DNA from: Hofstenia miamia
Taxonomy: Eukaryota > Xenacoelomorpha > Acoela
DNA: 64,000 nt
Assembly: GCA_004352715.1 (NCBI GenBank)
Contig: SCFE01000047.1
Coordinates: 1,490,092 to 1,554,091 of the forward strand
Reading direction: 5' to 3'
This document shows positions 20,001-31,300 of this stretch, one piece after another (the stretch's first letter is position 1; each line of letters opens with the position of its first letter). Both the position numbers and the translations under genes were made by a program. The notes beneath the pieces are model-generated. The model saw only the letters and a program-made list of their open reading frames with translations, was not told the origin of the DNA and did not search any database.

Positions 20001-22958
20001 TGTTTAAACCAATCATTCAAATACAAAATGATTTTCATGATTTTATTTTTCTTCAACTTACATTTATTTTGTGTTTAAGACGATTCCCGGAGAATAGCGA
20101 GTTGATTTTGTTTCTCGACAACACCATGGTATATCAGCAGGTACTTTTGCAACACAATGAAAGAATCTCATCCAGATCATTAATAATCACCAATGGTAGG
20201 CTAGATTACTCGGTTAACATACCTTTCTCACATTTGTTAATTTTTGTGACAACTGATTCTTATTCTTACGCGACGTACTGCATTGAATATATTGCGCGTT
20301 ACTTGATAAGTGAAAGCCCCAATTACGGAGATCTTTCGTCGTATAATAATGAAATAGATAAAGATATCTAAGACTAATAGTTTAATTATATTGGTTATAG
20401 AAACCAATGCAATAAATATGTTAACCGCTTATAACTAGAGGTGTTAAAATATTAAATAGCTCAAAAAATCAACGCACTATAATATGTGCAATAAGTGTAT
20501 GTTGGAGTAAATTAATAGTGCACTAATTAAATGTACGAAGTACACCGAATTTGCACATTTGGTCAAGAAATTGATGAAATTGTTGAATTTTGTCATCCTC
20601 TGCTTTCAGCATCGTTCTTTTGAAGCCAATTATGAAATATTTCTTTTGTGAAATTAATAAACACGCTTGTTGGATAACTGTTACTTCAGTATTTAAATTC
20701 AACGTGTGGAGTAAATGAATTGCATTTACATTAAATGAAATTCGTGTTATATCTTTAGAAAATTTCTTTACTGATATTGTACACTACACCATTTCAAGCT
20801 CATAATGCGGCATTTCGATGTCATATCTAGATATTTCCATTTATCATTAATCCATTTCCAAGATATGTTAAGATATTTCTAATTGTATTAGCAATATTTC
20901 CAATTCAATTTGCTACATTTCCACTCGATGATAATCCTTTTCTATGTTGAATTTCAGACATTTCAAATTCTAATTTCATCAAAATTTCCAATTGATATTG
21001 ATCAAATTTCTTTTACGGATAGAAAATTCCGCCGATATAAAATTTTTGTATTTTGTTCATACAGCATTATGTAATTATACACTCGTATATATGACTTCTG
21101 AAACAAGCAACAAAACAAAATATTTATTTTCAAGAGGTTAACAGTTTATCATAAATGAAAAAAGTCAAAGCCCAGGATGCATATCTTCCGACTGAAGTGC
21201 AGCTGGGAAAAATATTTAAGAATGCTGGCGACAATTAATGCAATCGCAATTGGTTATCTGATTCATTGCAGTGTTAATCAAACCCTCTACAAAGACCAAT
21301 CGTCGCTCACCGATGTCATGTCTACTGACATTCGGTACCACCATTTCTCTCTTGATAATGCTCTTCATCTTGCTCAGAATAGTTTCGATTGGATTTAACA
21401 TCGAAGAATATGGTCCAATTCTCTGCACAATAAGTCCAAGGAAGATGTCCTGACACTCCTCAGTCTCTGAATGACATGGAGCATTATCCATAACCAACAC
21501 TTGTTATCTGATGTCAAACCATGAGGCAGGTTTGATAACATGTAAGTTACCTATTTTTGGCAGCTCCAGACCTGAAGGCACCACGATGCCTACTCTATTT
21601 GATAAGTTGAAATGGGGAGATGGCTCAAATGACACGAATATTAGGGCCCCAACATGACGGCAAGATCCTCACTGCTTTCGCTCCCTTTCTAGTTCGCGCC
21701 TGTGTTCGTTTACAAAACAAATTGATGTTCGTTTCGTCCATCTAAATGATAACTTTGTTTTGTTGCATGAACAGGCTAATTCTTTCGACATATTGTCTTC
21801 GTTCTGTTTTCATCGCGGTTCATGTAAGTTACTTCAACGTGAGCCTTTTTTAGTGTTGCAGACGTCCATGTAAATATTTGTAAAATTTCTGGACCGAGAT
21901 ATCAATATTGTAATAAGTCCTTACTTTCTCTGATAATTGTTTTAAAGTGGAACTTGGTTTTCTTTCCACCTCAGAAACCATCTTCAGTTAGTTGCTTTTG
22001 CTGCTTTCCCCCGCGATGCTTGTATTTCGCCTCGACACTTCTAGCCCAGTTGTTGCTGATTTTTTATTACCCCCAATGAGTGCCAAATCACGCCAATCCC
22101 CTCCTTCCTTATAACAGTTTATAATGTTAGATTTGTTGTATTGACGATTATTATTCATGTTATTTCAAACTATTGAGACTTATAAGTGCTTCGTTATTCC
22201 TCTAATTACTGAAACGAAATTTGATCAATATCAATTGGAAATTGATGAAATTAGAATTTGTCATGTCTGAAATTCAACATAGAAATGGATCATTATCAAG
22301 TAGAAATAGAGCAAACTGAATTGGAAATATCGCTAATGCAATTAGAAATATCTTAACATAGCTTGGAAATGGATGAATGATAAATGGAAATATCTTAATT
22401 TGACATAGAAATGCCACATTATGAGCTTGAAATGGTGTTGTACAAAAACGATGTGGACGCTCTTGTATTTGACATACATGTAGATATTAAAACAACAAAA
22501 TATGCAACACATTATTTTGTGAATTCACAAAGTGATAATTAAAACTTCACAGAAAATGCCTTTATCACAAACTTAAAGAGAAAAGCCAATTGGGAACTCA
22601 ACAGTAATATAATTATCAGCGAGAATATACAGTAGTAAAAATATGTCTAGAAAGTCTTATATCGAATAGTAAGATTCAAAGAAAGAATTTCACTAAAATT
22701 GTATAATTCAAATTCAAATAGAATTAATAAAACTATGCCTGGTGACAAAGTGGAATGAGAGAAGATGTATTTTTAGCAGCTAGTATTCCAGCAATTACAG
22801 CAGTTGATGCCAAGTCACCTTTTTTAAGTTTATTGGATTTTGCAGCATTGAATGCTTTCTCGTTTAAACGCAGCTCTGCTCGGGCAGAAGCCGTTCTTAA
22901 TGAGACTGATTTTGCAGAAATGTCCACGAATTTAACTTTTCCCGCTTCATTAACGTGA
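7650..22958 (-). CDS. MOCS1: MoaC domain of molybdenum cofactor biosynthesis gene (MOCS1 type), partial
   Basis: Two minus-strand exons encode parts of a MoaC domain, the cyclic pyranopterin monophosphate synthase step of molybdenum cofactor synthesis, a mitochondrial activity in animals. Exon 22958-22739 carries the N-terminal half and exon 7836-7650 the C-terminal half. Between them about 17 residues (the stretch after LIPLCH in the family) are missing; the phases require an unrecognised small exon of length 2 mod 3, about 53 bases, somewhere in a 14.9-kb intron that also contains a 1000-base gap. I see no MoaA (radical SAM) part here, so this is either the end of a fused MOCS1 gene whose MoaA exons I failed to find, or a separate MoaC gene. 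The domain itself is certain; the symbol is by analogy. Confidence 0.75.
8023..8767 (+). repeat. Internal tandem duplication in hAT copy 1
   Basis: The 5' segment 8023-8400 is repeated almost exactly at 8405-8767, joined by ttaa with no N between. The unit runs from the subterminal ATATACGA region to the codons just before the BED finger. Copy 2 has this unit once. Confidence 0.85.
8685..10672 (+). pseudogene. hAT transposase copy 1, broken
   Basis: The protein starts at an ATG matching that at 14912 of copy 2. The BED zinc finger is cut by a small deletion and stop at about 8788. The catalytic-core part (about 9040-9533) is in good frame: ITVDMWTT with VTVHYI is the first hAT motif with its Asp, and [15 protein letters not shown] the second. 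A frame change follows at about 9533 (the next piece starts at 9537), then [10 protein letters not shown]-type and insertion-domain sequence to 9911. The dimerisation region is truncated: after KMDPL the conserved YLQQY..ADKYW part is deleted and the SAPVERLFS region is frame-shifted. It cannot make a complete transposase. Confidence 0.8.
10870..11734. other. Intronic noncoding stretch
   Basis: No gene seen. It contains a short (TA)n run at about 11335-11355. It begins with the sequence that normally follows the target site of a hAT element whose left flank is found at 14559 (see findings). Confidence 0.4.
11735..12034 (-). pseudogene. Tc1-like transposase, DNA-binding N-terminus only
   Basis: Minus-strand frame starting [18 protein letters not shown], followed by a typical paired-type bipartite helix-turn-helix ([11 protein letters not shown], then [23 protein letters not shown] and [13 protein letters not shown]). 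This is the usual N-terminal DNA-binding region of Tc1 family transposases. The catalytic DDE domain does not follow; the frame degenerates after about 95 residues. Confidence 0.75.
12035..13062. other. Intronic noncoding stretch with TA microsatellites
   Basis: No gene seen. (TA)n runs occur at about 12622-12640 and at 13039-13062, the second ending in the assembly gap. Confidence 0.4.
13063..14062. other. Assembly gap, 1000 Ns
   Basis: A run of exactly 1000 N, flanked on both sides by (AT)n. The two edges need not be neighbours in the genome. Confidence 0.99.
14088..14558. other. Repeat-like segment with GCGGGA words and TA runs
   Basis: GCGGGAAAC, GCGGGAATC and GCGGGAGAT occur at about 14139, 14171 and 14345, unusual G-rich words in this AT-rich setting, and may mark an unrecognised transposon end. 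No protein is recognisable. (TA)n runs flank it. Confidence 0.35.
14567..17196 (+). mobile_element. hAT element copy 2 (BED-finger type), nearly full length
   Basis: Terminal repeats CAGTGTATTGACGTATAT (left) and CAGTGAATTGACGTATAT (reverse complement of right). The left flank 8-mer is cttacagc (14559-14566), the right flank gtgtaatg (17197-17204), so no target duplication is preserved across this copy; instead the left flank equals the right flank of copy 1. Subterminal ATATACGA words are abundant at both ends. A single N at 15503 separates two nearly identical stretches (about 15245-15502 and 15665-15924), so part of the centre is duplicated, probably by assembly. Confidence 0.88.
14912..17013 (+). 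pseudogene. hAT transposase copy 2, frameshifted
   Basis: It starts at ATG 14912, just after a TTATCTTGCAG that could be a splice acceptor. The BED-type zinc finger is intact: CYAC, then an S..NLLRHL run and H-x4-H. After about 15223 the frame is lost around an internal deletion. The catalytic segment appears twice around the single N, and in both the reading frame slips before the second Asp motif ([10 protein letters not shown] is read as [10 protein letters not shown]). The last part (16180-17013) is in one clean frame and includes the whole C-terminal hAT dimerisation region: [30 protein letters not shown], and a terminal [11 protein letters not shown] with stop TAA. It is the better C-terminus of the two copies but not an intact gene. 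ZBED-like family. Confidence 0.85.
17205..19999. other. Intronic noncoding stretch
   Basis: No supported gene. Short open frames (for example 17790-18014 and 19713-19898 minus) show no domain. At 18691-18820 the words aaaatgacgt and acgtcatttt face each other around TTAACG-rich sequence, a possible small foldback element. Confidence 0.35.
20000..20371 (+). CDS. Isolated CUB-like exon or fragment
   Basis: An open frame ending TAA at 20369-20371 encodes [13 protein letters not shown] and later [14 protein letters not shown] followed by CIEYIARYL. The second motif resembles the closing strands of a CUB domain (SxLxVxFxSD...GFxxxY). A possible acceptor GTGTTTAAG lies at about 20080, so the true exon may start there rather than at the first ATG. 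It sits on the plus strand inside the minus-strand MoaC intron, with no partner exons that I can find. It may be a lone duplicated exon related to the CUB-like gene at 2515-7404, or chance. Confidence 0.35.
   Translation: MFKPIIQIQNDFHDFIFLQLTFILCLRRFPENSELILFLDNTMVYQQVLLQHNERISSRSLIITNGRLDYSVNIPFSHLLIFVTTDSYSYATYCIEYIARYLISESPNYGDLSSYNNEIDKDI
20782..21010 (+). repeat. Left long terminal inverted repeat
   Basis: About 229 bases matching the reverse complement of 22216-22440. Within it the word gatatttcc or atatttcc recurs at short intervals, giving internal repeats that may be protein-binding sites. Confidence 0.85.
21216..22060 (-). pseudogene. IS630/Tc1-type DDE transposase, degenerate
   Basis: On the minus strand, in separate frames, I read [16 protein letters not shown] with [13 protein letters not shown] (a helix-turn-helix end), then [13 protein letters not shown] with RTRKGAKAV (the first catalytic Asp block, typical of IS630-like members), then [10 protein letters not shown] (second Asp) and [16 protein letters not shown] (the catalytic Glu). 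In the continuous last frame 33 residues separate the second Asp from the Glu by my count. Several frameshifts and stops between the blocks mean it is inactive. Confidence 0.8.
22216..22440 (-). repeat. Right long terminal inverted repeat
   Basis: About 225 bases, partner of 20782-21010. It ends GGTGTTG directly before the TA target dinucleotide. Confidence 0.85.
22739..22958 (-). CDS. MOCS1: MoaC exon, N-terminal half
   Basis: Acceptor TTCGCTTAG at the 5' side. It encodes [17 protein letters not shown], then the [19 protein letters not shown] core and ends LIPLCHQ, all hallmark MoaC sequence. The only reasonable donor is CAG|GCATAG, which would be a GC-AG intron; no GT fits after LIPLCH except a weak TTT|GTCACC that would cut inside the motif. 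Confidence 0.8.
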
Positions 22959-25066
22959 CTAAGCGAACAGAAAAAACGAAATCCATACTCTAAAATAATA
23001 TTAGAATAATTGGTAAATTATAATTATGGAAGACCATAAATTGTCAATTTCAAACGCATTGAACTGTCAATATTTATAGAAGCGATCTTAAACGAGCTAT
23101 TCGTACTAAGTCCAAAGATTCAACTAACTATGTTTTATTGATTCATCTTTGACATCAGTTGGACAAAGTTTATAGAAACACTTGAATAACGCGGTAAATT
23201 GTTGCAGAGCAACATCTGCACTGTTTATAATTACGCATGGCAGACGTTAAATTGTGTATTAATATAATTACGTTGTAAATATTTGTGGCAAAATCATAAT
23301 TCTGTAATAAATATATTGCATTAGTTATTTTACACTGAGAATTTAGGAAACTTTGACATAAACCAAACATAACTGGGAGAGGCCTGTAATTTGAAAAGAG
23401 GTTTTTTCAACATAAGGATTTACGAACTCCAAGCTGAAGCTCTGAACATTTCTATGGAATGAGTGTTACTCGTTAGTATTTTTACAATTTCATTAAAAAC
23501 TAGTGTACTTATAACTTAATTCTTTTCACTTGCTCTGATGTCTTGAATAAATGTAAGAGATCAGAATAAGTCACTCACTTTTTAAAAGCACCATCAATGT
23601 CTAAAACACATACAAATATGATTCGATTGCAAGCTATCTTATTCTAAACAAACACAACTTCCCATAACCATTCAATTCTGGAAGCAATTGCGACATTATG
23701 AGATTAAGGTAGAAGCCTTATAAAATTAGATTTGCCTATTACTTTGATCATATTGAGAAATTATACTATTATTATACATGCCATATAATACAGTATATAT
23801 AACGTATGCAGGCGCGTCTTTAAAATTTTTAAAACAGGGGGGCACCATCCAATTTTGTTTCAAGAAAACTTAAACTAAAATGGAAATTTAAACAAAAATA
23901 ACTCCAAAAGAAAACTACATTGTAAAATGTAACCTCTAAATGTCCAAATTAATGCATTGCTCACCTTAGATTGTCGGATGAAACTTGCAAACATCAACAT
24001 AAAAAATATTTGAGGAAGACACTTTTACAAAAAACTAAGAATCCCCAAAAAGGGGGGGGGCACTGGCCCCCGTGTGCCTCCCCCTAAAGCCGCGCCTGAA
24101 CGTATGATTTGTACAACCTGACCAAAAATAGGCGACACAGTAATTTTATAATTAGTGAAAGCGAAATGGTAGGTAATTTAGCGAATTCAGAATATTTCAA
24201 GGTTATCGTGGTATTCTATAAGCTATAACATTGCTAGCTATAATCATTTTTGCCTTTGATCTGGCATTGATCGCAATTAGTTAAAAAAAGTTAGTAAAAA
24301 ATTAATAAAACCGACACATTCATTGCCTTGCCTAGTGGAAACTAAGAAATGTACGTATTAAAATAATACCCTATCCTACTTGATTTAGAAACTGCAGCCA
24401 CATAATATTTTTACCTGAAATTTTGAGACTTATATTTTATTTTATTGGATTTGGATCAGAAGACTTTTTTCAAATATTTGTAATTTTATTTACAATTATT
24501 TCGCAAATTCTATGTAGAATGGCCCTTTAGAACAAAATACAAAACTAATACCAAATTTGAATTAAATATATCCCCGTGGCAAACGTTCATTAATTGAATA
24601 TTTAGTGAAGACATTCCAATTAGACATTAAATATTTTTGACGTCATCAAAAATAATGTTACCATTTTGTTCAGAACACAATAATTTTCCTAGAAAAAAAA
24701 TTTCGATCGTTTTAAGCACTGTTGATCACGACAAACAGTGGTCATGGCATAGCATAAGATCTAATATCATGCCTTTAGTAGGTCATCATGTGTATTAAGA
24801 TGACTAAAGAACAAAAATCAATATCTGACAGAATATTGTTTTTCATACTTGTCCTAAATTGTTGTAATCACAATCAGAATGGTTTACGTGTTACTCATTA
24901 TTGCAAAAATTTCAGTGTCAAAATTATATTTAAAACGTGAAAAATCCACTATGCCTTAGTCGAGTAAATGCTGAACTAAAGATACTACTCAAATAAAATC
25001 AAAATAAATTTGAAACAAAGACTTGTCATAGTGAAAATACAATAACCGAATTTTGCAAAAAATATG
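22959..25066. other. Noncoding stretch between MoaC exon and SUGCT 3' end
   Basis: Apart from the hAT MITE at 23809 I see nothing I can support. Upstream exons of the MoaC gene are expected here or further away, because the exon at 22958 has a clear acceptor and needs two bases from an earlier exon. I could not identify MoaA sequence. Confidence 0.4.
23809..24098. mobile_element. Non-autonomous hAT element (MITE), 290 bp, intact target duplication
   Basis: The ends CAGGCGCGTCTTTA and CAGGCGCGGCTTTA (reverse complement of right) form inverted repeats. The flanking 8-mers are both aacgtatg (23801-23808 and 24099-24106), a perfect target duplication, so this is a young or well preserved insertion. 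It has G-rich inner ends and no coding frame. Confidence 0.92.
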
Positions 25067-25072
25067 TTTATT
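25067..25072 (-). promoter_or_regulatory. Candidate poly(A) signal of SUGCT
   Basis: The minus strand reads AATAAA about 80 bases beyond the stop codon. Confidence 0.45.
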
Positions 25073-25152
25073 TAACAACGAATGCTATTCAATGAGATCA
25101 ATAAAAAATTAATTATTCTATCAAAAATAAATTTATAATTAAAAATAAATAT

Positions 25153-25365
25153 TTAATGGATGACTTTGCGTTCACGCAGATCACTAATGTCTGTCGCGGA
25201 TAAACCAAGTAACTCTTTGAGAATGGAATCAGTGTGTTCACCAAGGGTAGGTGGCGGAGAACGAATTTCATTCATAATGTTGCTGTATTGCACAGGAGGT
25301 CCTACAATCTTTACATCGCCGACGTCTGTGTGATGTAAAGTTTTTACGAGTTTGTCATGGACAAT
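25153..25365 (-). CDS. SUGCT: SUGCT last exon
   Basis: Acceptor ATATTGTAG. It encodes VKIVGPPVQYS, SPPPTLGEHTDSIL and KELLGLS, the family's closing motif (PPxLGEHTxEIL), then a TAA at 25153-25155. Confidence 0.9.
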   Translation of the reverse strand: MVHDKLVKTLHHTDVGDVKIVGPPVQYSNIMNEIRSPPPTLGEHTDSILKELLGLSATDISDLRERKVIH

Positions 25366-28300
25366 CTACAATATCACGATAATTGACGACAATTTAGATA
25401 TAATTATAGAAAATTCGCATTCGACATTAACCGAAACTTGGTTTCAATACTCTCTGAATTGAGCATTGAGTATGATAGTACGAAATTGCTTTTTAACCAT
25501 GCCCACCTAAATATTGATTACAAATATTGAAATAGATAAATCCTATAATTAGAAAATTGAACTGCTTCGGTACATGACGCCAATACATTGAATTCTAAAC
25601 TTACAAATAAGAAAAAAAATTGGGAAAAACATCGTTATTTAAGTTTTCCGCTGTGAGATATACGCGGAGGGTTGTGAAAGTGGGTTCTGCGGCATAAACA
25701 TGTTAATGTGTCCGGTCCAAGTTAGTCCCATCAGGTTTTGTCTCAATCCCGTCAAAAAACCAGTTCTACGGAATATTATGATCCCATGACATAACTATTA
25801 TTCGGCCAGAAATTTACAATCATAAAAAATATTATAAAATCCGTGATTCCAGTTTCTTAAATTTATGATCCTAGTCACAATGAAATAGTTACTGCCAGGT
25901 ACCAGTTCCGTGGAATTGGGTCCAGCAAATGTCATGGACTAGATGATACCGCAGAACATCCTATTGTGAAACTAATCTAGGATTTGAAAGATAGTTTTTA
26001 AAAATAAAAAGAAGCGTCGTCAATATTCGTACTTGTGGATGCTCAAAAACTTGTTGCATGTTATTAATTTGTGAATGAAGGACTTTAGTATTTTCGAAAA
26101 TTGCCATCCAATGAGATTGAGGCTTCTGAATAAAAATTTCGTTCATTTTCTCAATTAACACTGATTTGTTTTCCACTCGATCACGGTTGGTTTTAAATCG
26201 ATCATCAGAAACTAATTCTGTCAAGCCAATAACTTCACATAGCTCTTTGAACTAAAGCAACCTTGTAAACAAGAAGCGAATGTATCAGAAAATTGTAAGA
26301 AAAATGAATACATGATACATGTCAGCTTAGAATTCGACAGCTGATTACACCTCGGCTGTTAAATAAATTATACCCCACTGTTGTTGAAAGCTCCAACCAC
26401 AATGTAACCATCACTTGTAAGAAAGACTTGATAAGGTACAATGCTGGGATGCGCGCCACCGAATCGACGGGCCTCAACACCACAATTGAGATACGACGAA
26501 GCCACATTGGCCAACGTAGCAACTTGTGCAGATAACAATGAAAGATGCACTTCCCCTCCTCTTCCGTTCAGTGCACGTGCATATAGAGCCGATAAAATAC
26601 CATTACACGCAAACAAGCCAGTAATCTAAACATATTAGCTTCACAAAAACAAAATATATCTGGTAAGTTAAGTCAGGGTTTAACATTATTTAAATGTTAA
26701 CAGCAACACGTTTTATAAATCAACAACTTAAAATGATTTGCAAAACTACTTCAAACGGCAAATTAAGAAGTTTAGTTGTAAAAATAAAAATGGTGTTTAC
26801 ACAACACTAAGACATTTGAATTGATTTTTTAGAAGAATTATGCTAGATGGAATGCCAAAACTGAAACCAAGTGGTGACTAGGGCTGCTTACACGATGCGG
26901 CTGATCCGGCAAAAAGCGAAAGATGCGGCTATCCGCATTAAGGCCATCTACATGAGTTCGCCATTAGTAGTCGATTTAATTGGTCTTCCGAGGCAGAATC
27001 CACTCCTCCACATGAAACCGTATTAGTGAAACGTAAACAACTTGTCAATACATTTAGAAATAAGTCCTGAACCATTTTTTAACATGCTCTGGCAGATTTG
27101 GCCAATTTTCCGACTGTAGGCACTGAAGACCACGATTTGCTCTAGAAGGTTGTCTAGTTTAGAACCTAGTTACGAAAAATATAGCTGACAGTGCTTCATT
27201 TGGTGAAACAAATCATTTTTGAAAGTCTCTTAGAAGAGTAAAAACTTTCCATAGCGAGAAATGATGCAAGCAGAATAGAATATACTTTCACAATTAACAA
27301 AAAGTCGCATCGCAGGCTGTATAGATTGATTTTATTGGCTTTCAAAAACGTCAATGACGCACATCAAATTTTCCATGTTCTTATGGAGATAAACACGTTC
27401 GGCAAACTAGTGCCCCCATTGGGTAACATATACTTGTTTTGTGAACAAAAGCGAAGTTCTCTAGCCTTTTTGAAAATCGGTTTTTCTGCAAGAACTAGTT
27501 GGTCAACTAGTCATTAGTTTCTTAACATACTCAGCTTTGGTCTAGCAAATCGAAAAATTAAAGAAATCTTTTGACAAGGATCCTAAAAATGTGCACATAA
27601 TGGGATGAAATAGCAATGATTATATGTGCTGTGCAGGATTCGGTCAATGATTGATTCATCTCATGTGAACAAGCATGGGAATTTTTCGATATGCAATGCT
27701 GTGATTCAGATATTTTCATTAGTTCTTTATAGGACACAATATGATTGCTTTGATTATTTTACTGGATAGAGAAAAATTGCGCTAGATTGTAAAGTTAAAA
27801 CTTGCAAGGAAATGTGCCTGTGAGTATATATCGAAAACGTGCCATGTCAAAACAACATTTTGGAGAATCTGGGTTGTGAACGTCTTGAAATCAACCCTAC
27901 ACTGCTTCCCAAAACCAGATAAGGAGGTTGCAGCGTTGAGTTGACCATCCTAGGCGGAACCATTAACCCCCATGGAATTTCAATCAAAGATTGAACTCAC
28001 TTTGTATGAAATCCGATTTCTCCGAAAGAAATATATTTCACTAAAGCGGAGTATATGTAAATATTACTTAAACAAATTTTGTATCAACAAATAGTACTGT
28101 ATTGGTTATTACACCGAAATAAGCTCCTCTGCATCTCGTTTAAACGAGGACAATTCCATGTTTTCCTAAAAAATTAGTACCGCACAATATGCAATTATTT
28201 AAGCAATAAACGAAACTATTATTATTATTAGGCAAAGCGACAACGAAAAAAGATAGCATGACTATTTTTTCATCGAACAAATACTTACATAAATTAAAAG

Positions 28301-31300
28301 GTTTTAGTTCATAAAAAATTAACAGATTGCTAATGAAAGACATTGCCTTAAACTTAAAATCGTCGATGAGCAAAGACAGAATTTGTAACTGAATAGTCAC
28401 ATTTTATTGAATTGAGGTAGTCTAGAATCAAATGAACAATGGCGTCTACTTTAAGTGGTCTCAAATCGTTTGTTAGCTACAGAAGTGTATCCATATTAGA
28501 AAGCAAATGTAGATCCGCAATCAAATTACATGATATCGAAAGCTTTTTTTGTATTGCGGCGTCCACTTAATAGACAGTCGCTTTTGCAGATCAACATGTG
28601 AATGCAGCTATTTCGGAAGTGAAAAGGCTTTTGGGGACACTTAGAGACTGGTGCCAATTCGGTTAATCATGTAGATGACATAGAATAAAATGCTTTAATT
28701 AAAAAAAATTGAAATCACACTTTTCAAAATATTGGTAATTACTGCAATTAATTACAGAAATTTATTGGTTTTCCTTGCAATTTAAAAATTAATAGTTGTC
28801 AAGTGCCTTTTTAATTTTTTGTGTGCCAATCAATTATTGAACAGCCCTGATTAGGTTACCATGAAAATATTTTCGGTGCATATATTCTGAAATCCATGGT
28901 TCCAGTGTTTCATCTGTGTTCCCAGTAACATGTGAGCCCTACTAAATCGCATGGGATTAAATGGTCTCACATAACTCTATTATCAAGCACAAAAAAAGAA
29001 ATTTCTTAAAAAATTAATCTATAATTCACCTAAAAATTTGCGACATTATTTATGACAAAAGCATGAAATATACTCAATCATATACTTCAAAAATACCCTG
29101 TAAATGTAATTCCAAATCTCAATATTGAAAAACAAATTTGAAATGAAATAAATAGTAAAGTCGTCAACAAATTTCTCAAACGCCGAAGACATGTGCGGCA
29201 CTTAGAAAATTCGCATTTAATCCGAAGTCGCAAAAATAAAATTCACAATACTAGCAAGTTTTTCTCGCATGCCTTCTACTTAAATTTCTTTGCAATAACA
29301 AATGAAATTCTTTTTCAACGGGTAGGAAAATTACAGTTGATAACTTAAGAATGAATTCTAATGAATTCCAATAGTTAATCCAATAATTGACTTTAAAAAA
29401 TGCCCTCTCCAGGGCTAAGGAGCCTAAAAAGCTCAGGTCAACTAGGGTAAGATGAAAGTTGCAACAATCAACCAGCATTGAAGCAATCCTTATGATGACC
29501 AATCGAAAAATTATTATGTACGTCTATACGATGAGCCAGTGGGGTTATGCATACATAAATTTGAAAGACTTGATGACAATATAAATGATTGAAATGAAAT
29601 TCATGTAAGTGAAATATTGAATTATGGAGTACTCACTTGGTCAGTTATAGCGACCCCGACCCTAGTAGGCGGACCATCAGGCTCTCCAGTAATTGACATT
29701 AACCCACCCTCTGCAGCAGCGATTAAATCCACACCTGGTCTATGAGCACTAGGACCACTTTTTCCATATCCCGATACAGCACAATAAATCAAAGAAGGAT
29801 ATTTCGTTGACAGCGTTTCATAATCTAACCCATATTTAACAATAGAAGATGTCATTGCATTGTGTAAAAATACATCGGCTTTAGAAATTAATCTAAACTG
29901 GAAATGCATAAATTTTCTACTGGATAATATCAAACCAACATTTGCGATAATTGAAAATGTCTTCAACTATATAATATAATCGATCTGCATAATATCAGCA
30001 TTTATTTTTATATTAATAGAAAATTTTGAATGGCCTTTTTGCACAAGAGGGAAACCAATTGATTTAATGACTAAAGGTGCCACATTTAGAATGTGCACAA
30101 TTTAACGATGATTAATTTTATTGGACAATGCACAGTGTAGTTAATGCTGCTGTCATCTGGCAAAACACAGTAATTCACTAATTTTTCAAAATTGATTTTT
30201 TTATGAAAATCTGATGCTTTACTAAATCGTGTGGCATTAATATTTTTTTCAGGTTGGCCCCTTAATGGTATTTATTTTTAGTTGGCAGAACTCAGCATCT
30301 CCTATTTGCACTTGAAATAACCAGTTAAAACACAAATTCTACTTTATTTTTCACTGAATTACTGTTTTTTGCTAGCAGAATAGTTTAATAATTTAGAAAT
30401 TAATCCATAGATATTAAAAATATATCCTAGGAAACGAAAACTATTGCAGAATTAAAATGCTCATATGAAATAAATAAAGAATTTGATCAAAACATTTGTG
30501 CAAACAATAGATCAGACATTGAGGATGAAAGATTAAATTTGTTGTAAAGTTTTAAACTGCTTATTGTTTGAATTTCAAAGAAAAAAATTGTACAGAATAA
30601 TCTTTAAATCTAGAGAAGGCGACTATGATATTTTCCATTGCCATCGATCAAGTAAACATCTTTATTTTATAAATTTAGCAGATTTATAGAGAAGGAATCA
30701 ATATGAAAAAGAACGAATTTCTGCGCTGAAGCTGAAAAAGGCTGAACGCACGAACGTTTCTTGTAGTTAGGAGCAGCCAGCATATTAGAAACTATAGTTC
30801 AGTCAATTTCAATTTCGTTAAAGAGCGAAGAAAAAAATCTATTCTGGACAATTATTTGAAATTTTCCTCGAATATCATGCCTTTTAACGTAAATATAATC
30901 TAAAGGATAATCAGTTAGATATGTGCGCGGTTAGAAAATATTGATATAATTTCTATTGAAAAAACGTTATTAACCATCTAACGACGATAAGTAATTGGGT
31001 AATAATTTTAACTATTTTTTTCGTTATTATTGTTGTGAAATGGATAACATAACATAATCTGTATCCATTTTGTTCAAAATATTTTTTGTATCCAAAATCT
31101 AGTATGGGTCACGGACAGGGCTGTACTCCTAAGAAATTAACAAGGGGGCTCTCTTATCTTGTGGTTTGTATTTTCATGAAATATTTTGACCATAATATAT
31201 TTTCTCAAAAAATAAAATCAAACACTCGAATACTAATATAAATTCAACAAGGGGGGGGGCTGGGCCCCTAATCTAATTCAACAAGATGGGCTGATCTCGT

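Larger units (their letters stand above)
20782..22440 (-). mobile_element. Tc1/mariner-superfamily element with about 225-bp inverted repeats
   Basis: The element is 1659 bp, bordered by TA on both sides (20780-20781 and 22441-22442). Its termini (CACTACACCATTTCAAGC and the inverse GAAATGGTGTTG) begin long inverted repeats at 20782-21010 and 22216-22440, which match along their whole length with scattered mismatches. A degenerate transposase lies between them on the minus strand. Confidence 0.88.

Noticed and set aside
26885-28865. Possible element bounded by AGGGCTGCTT and its inverse near 28845
   Set aside because: Similarity stops after about ten bases and there is no target duplication.
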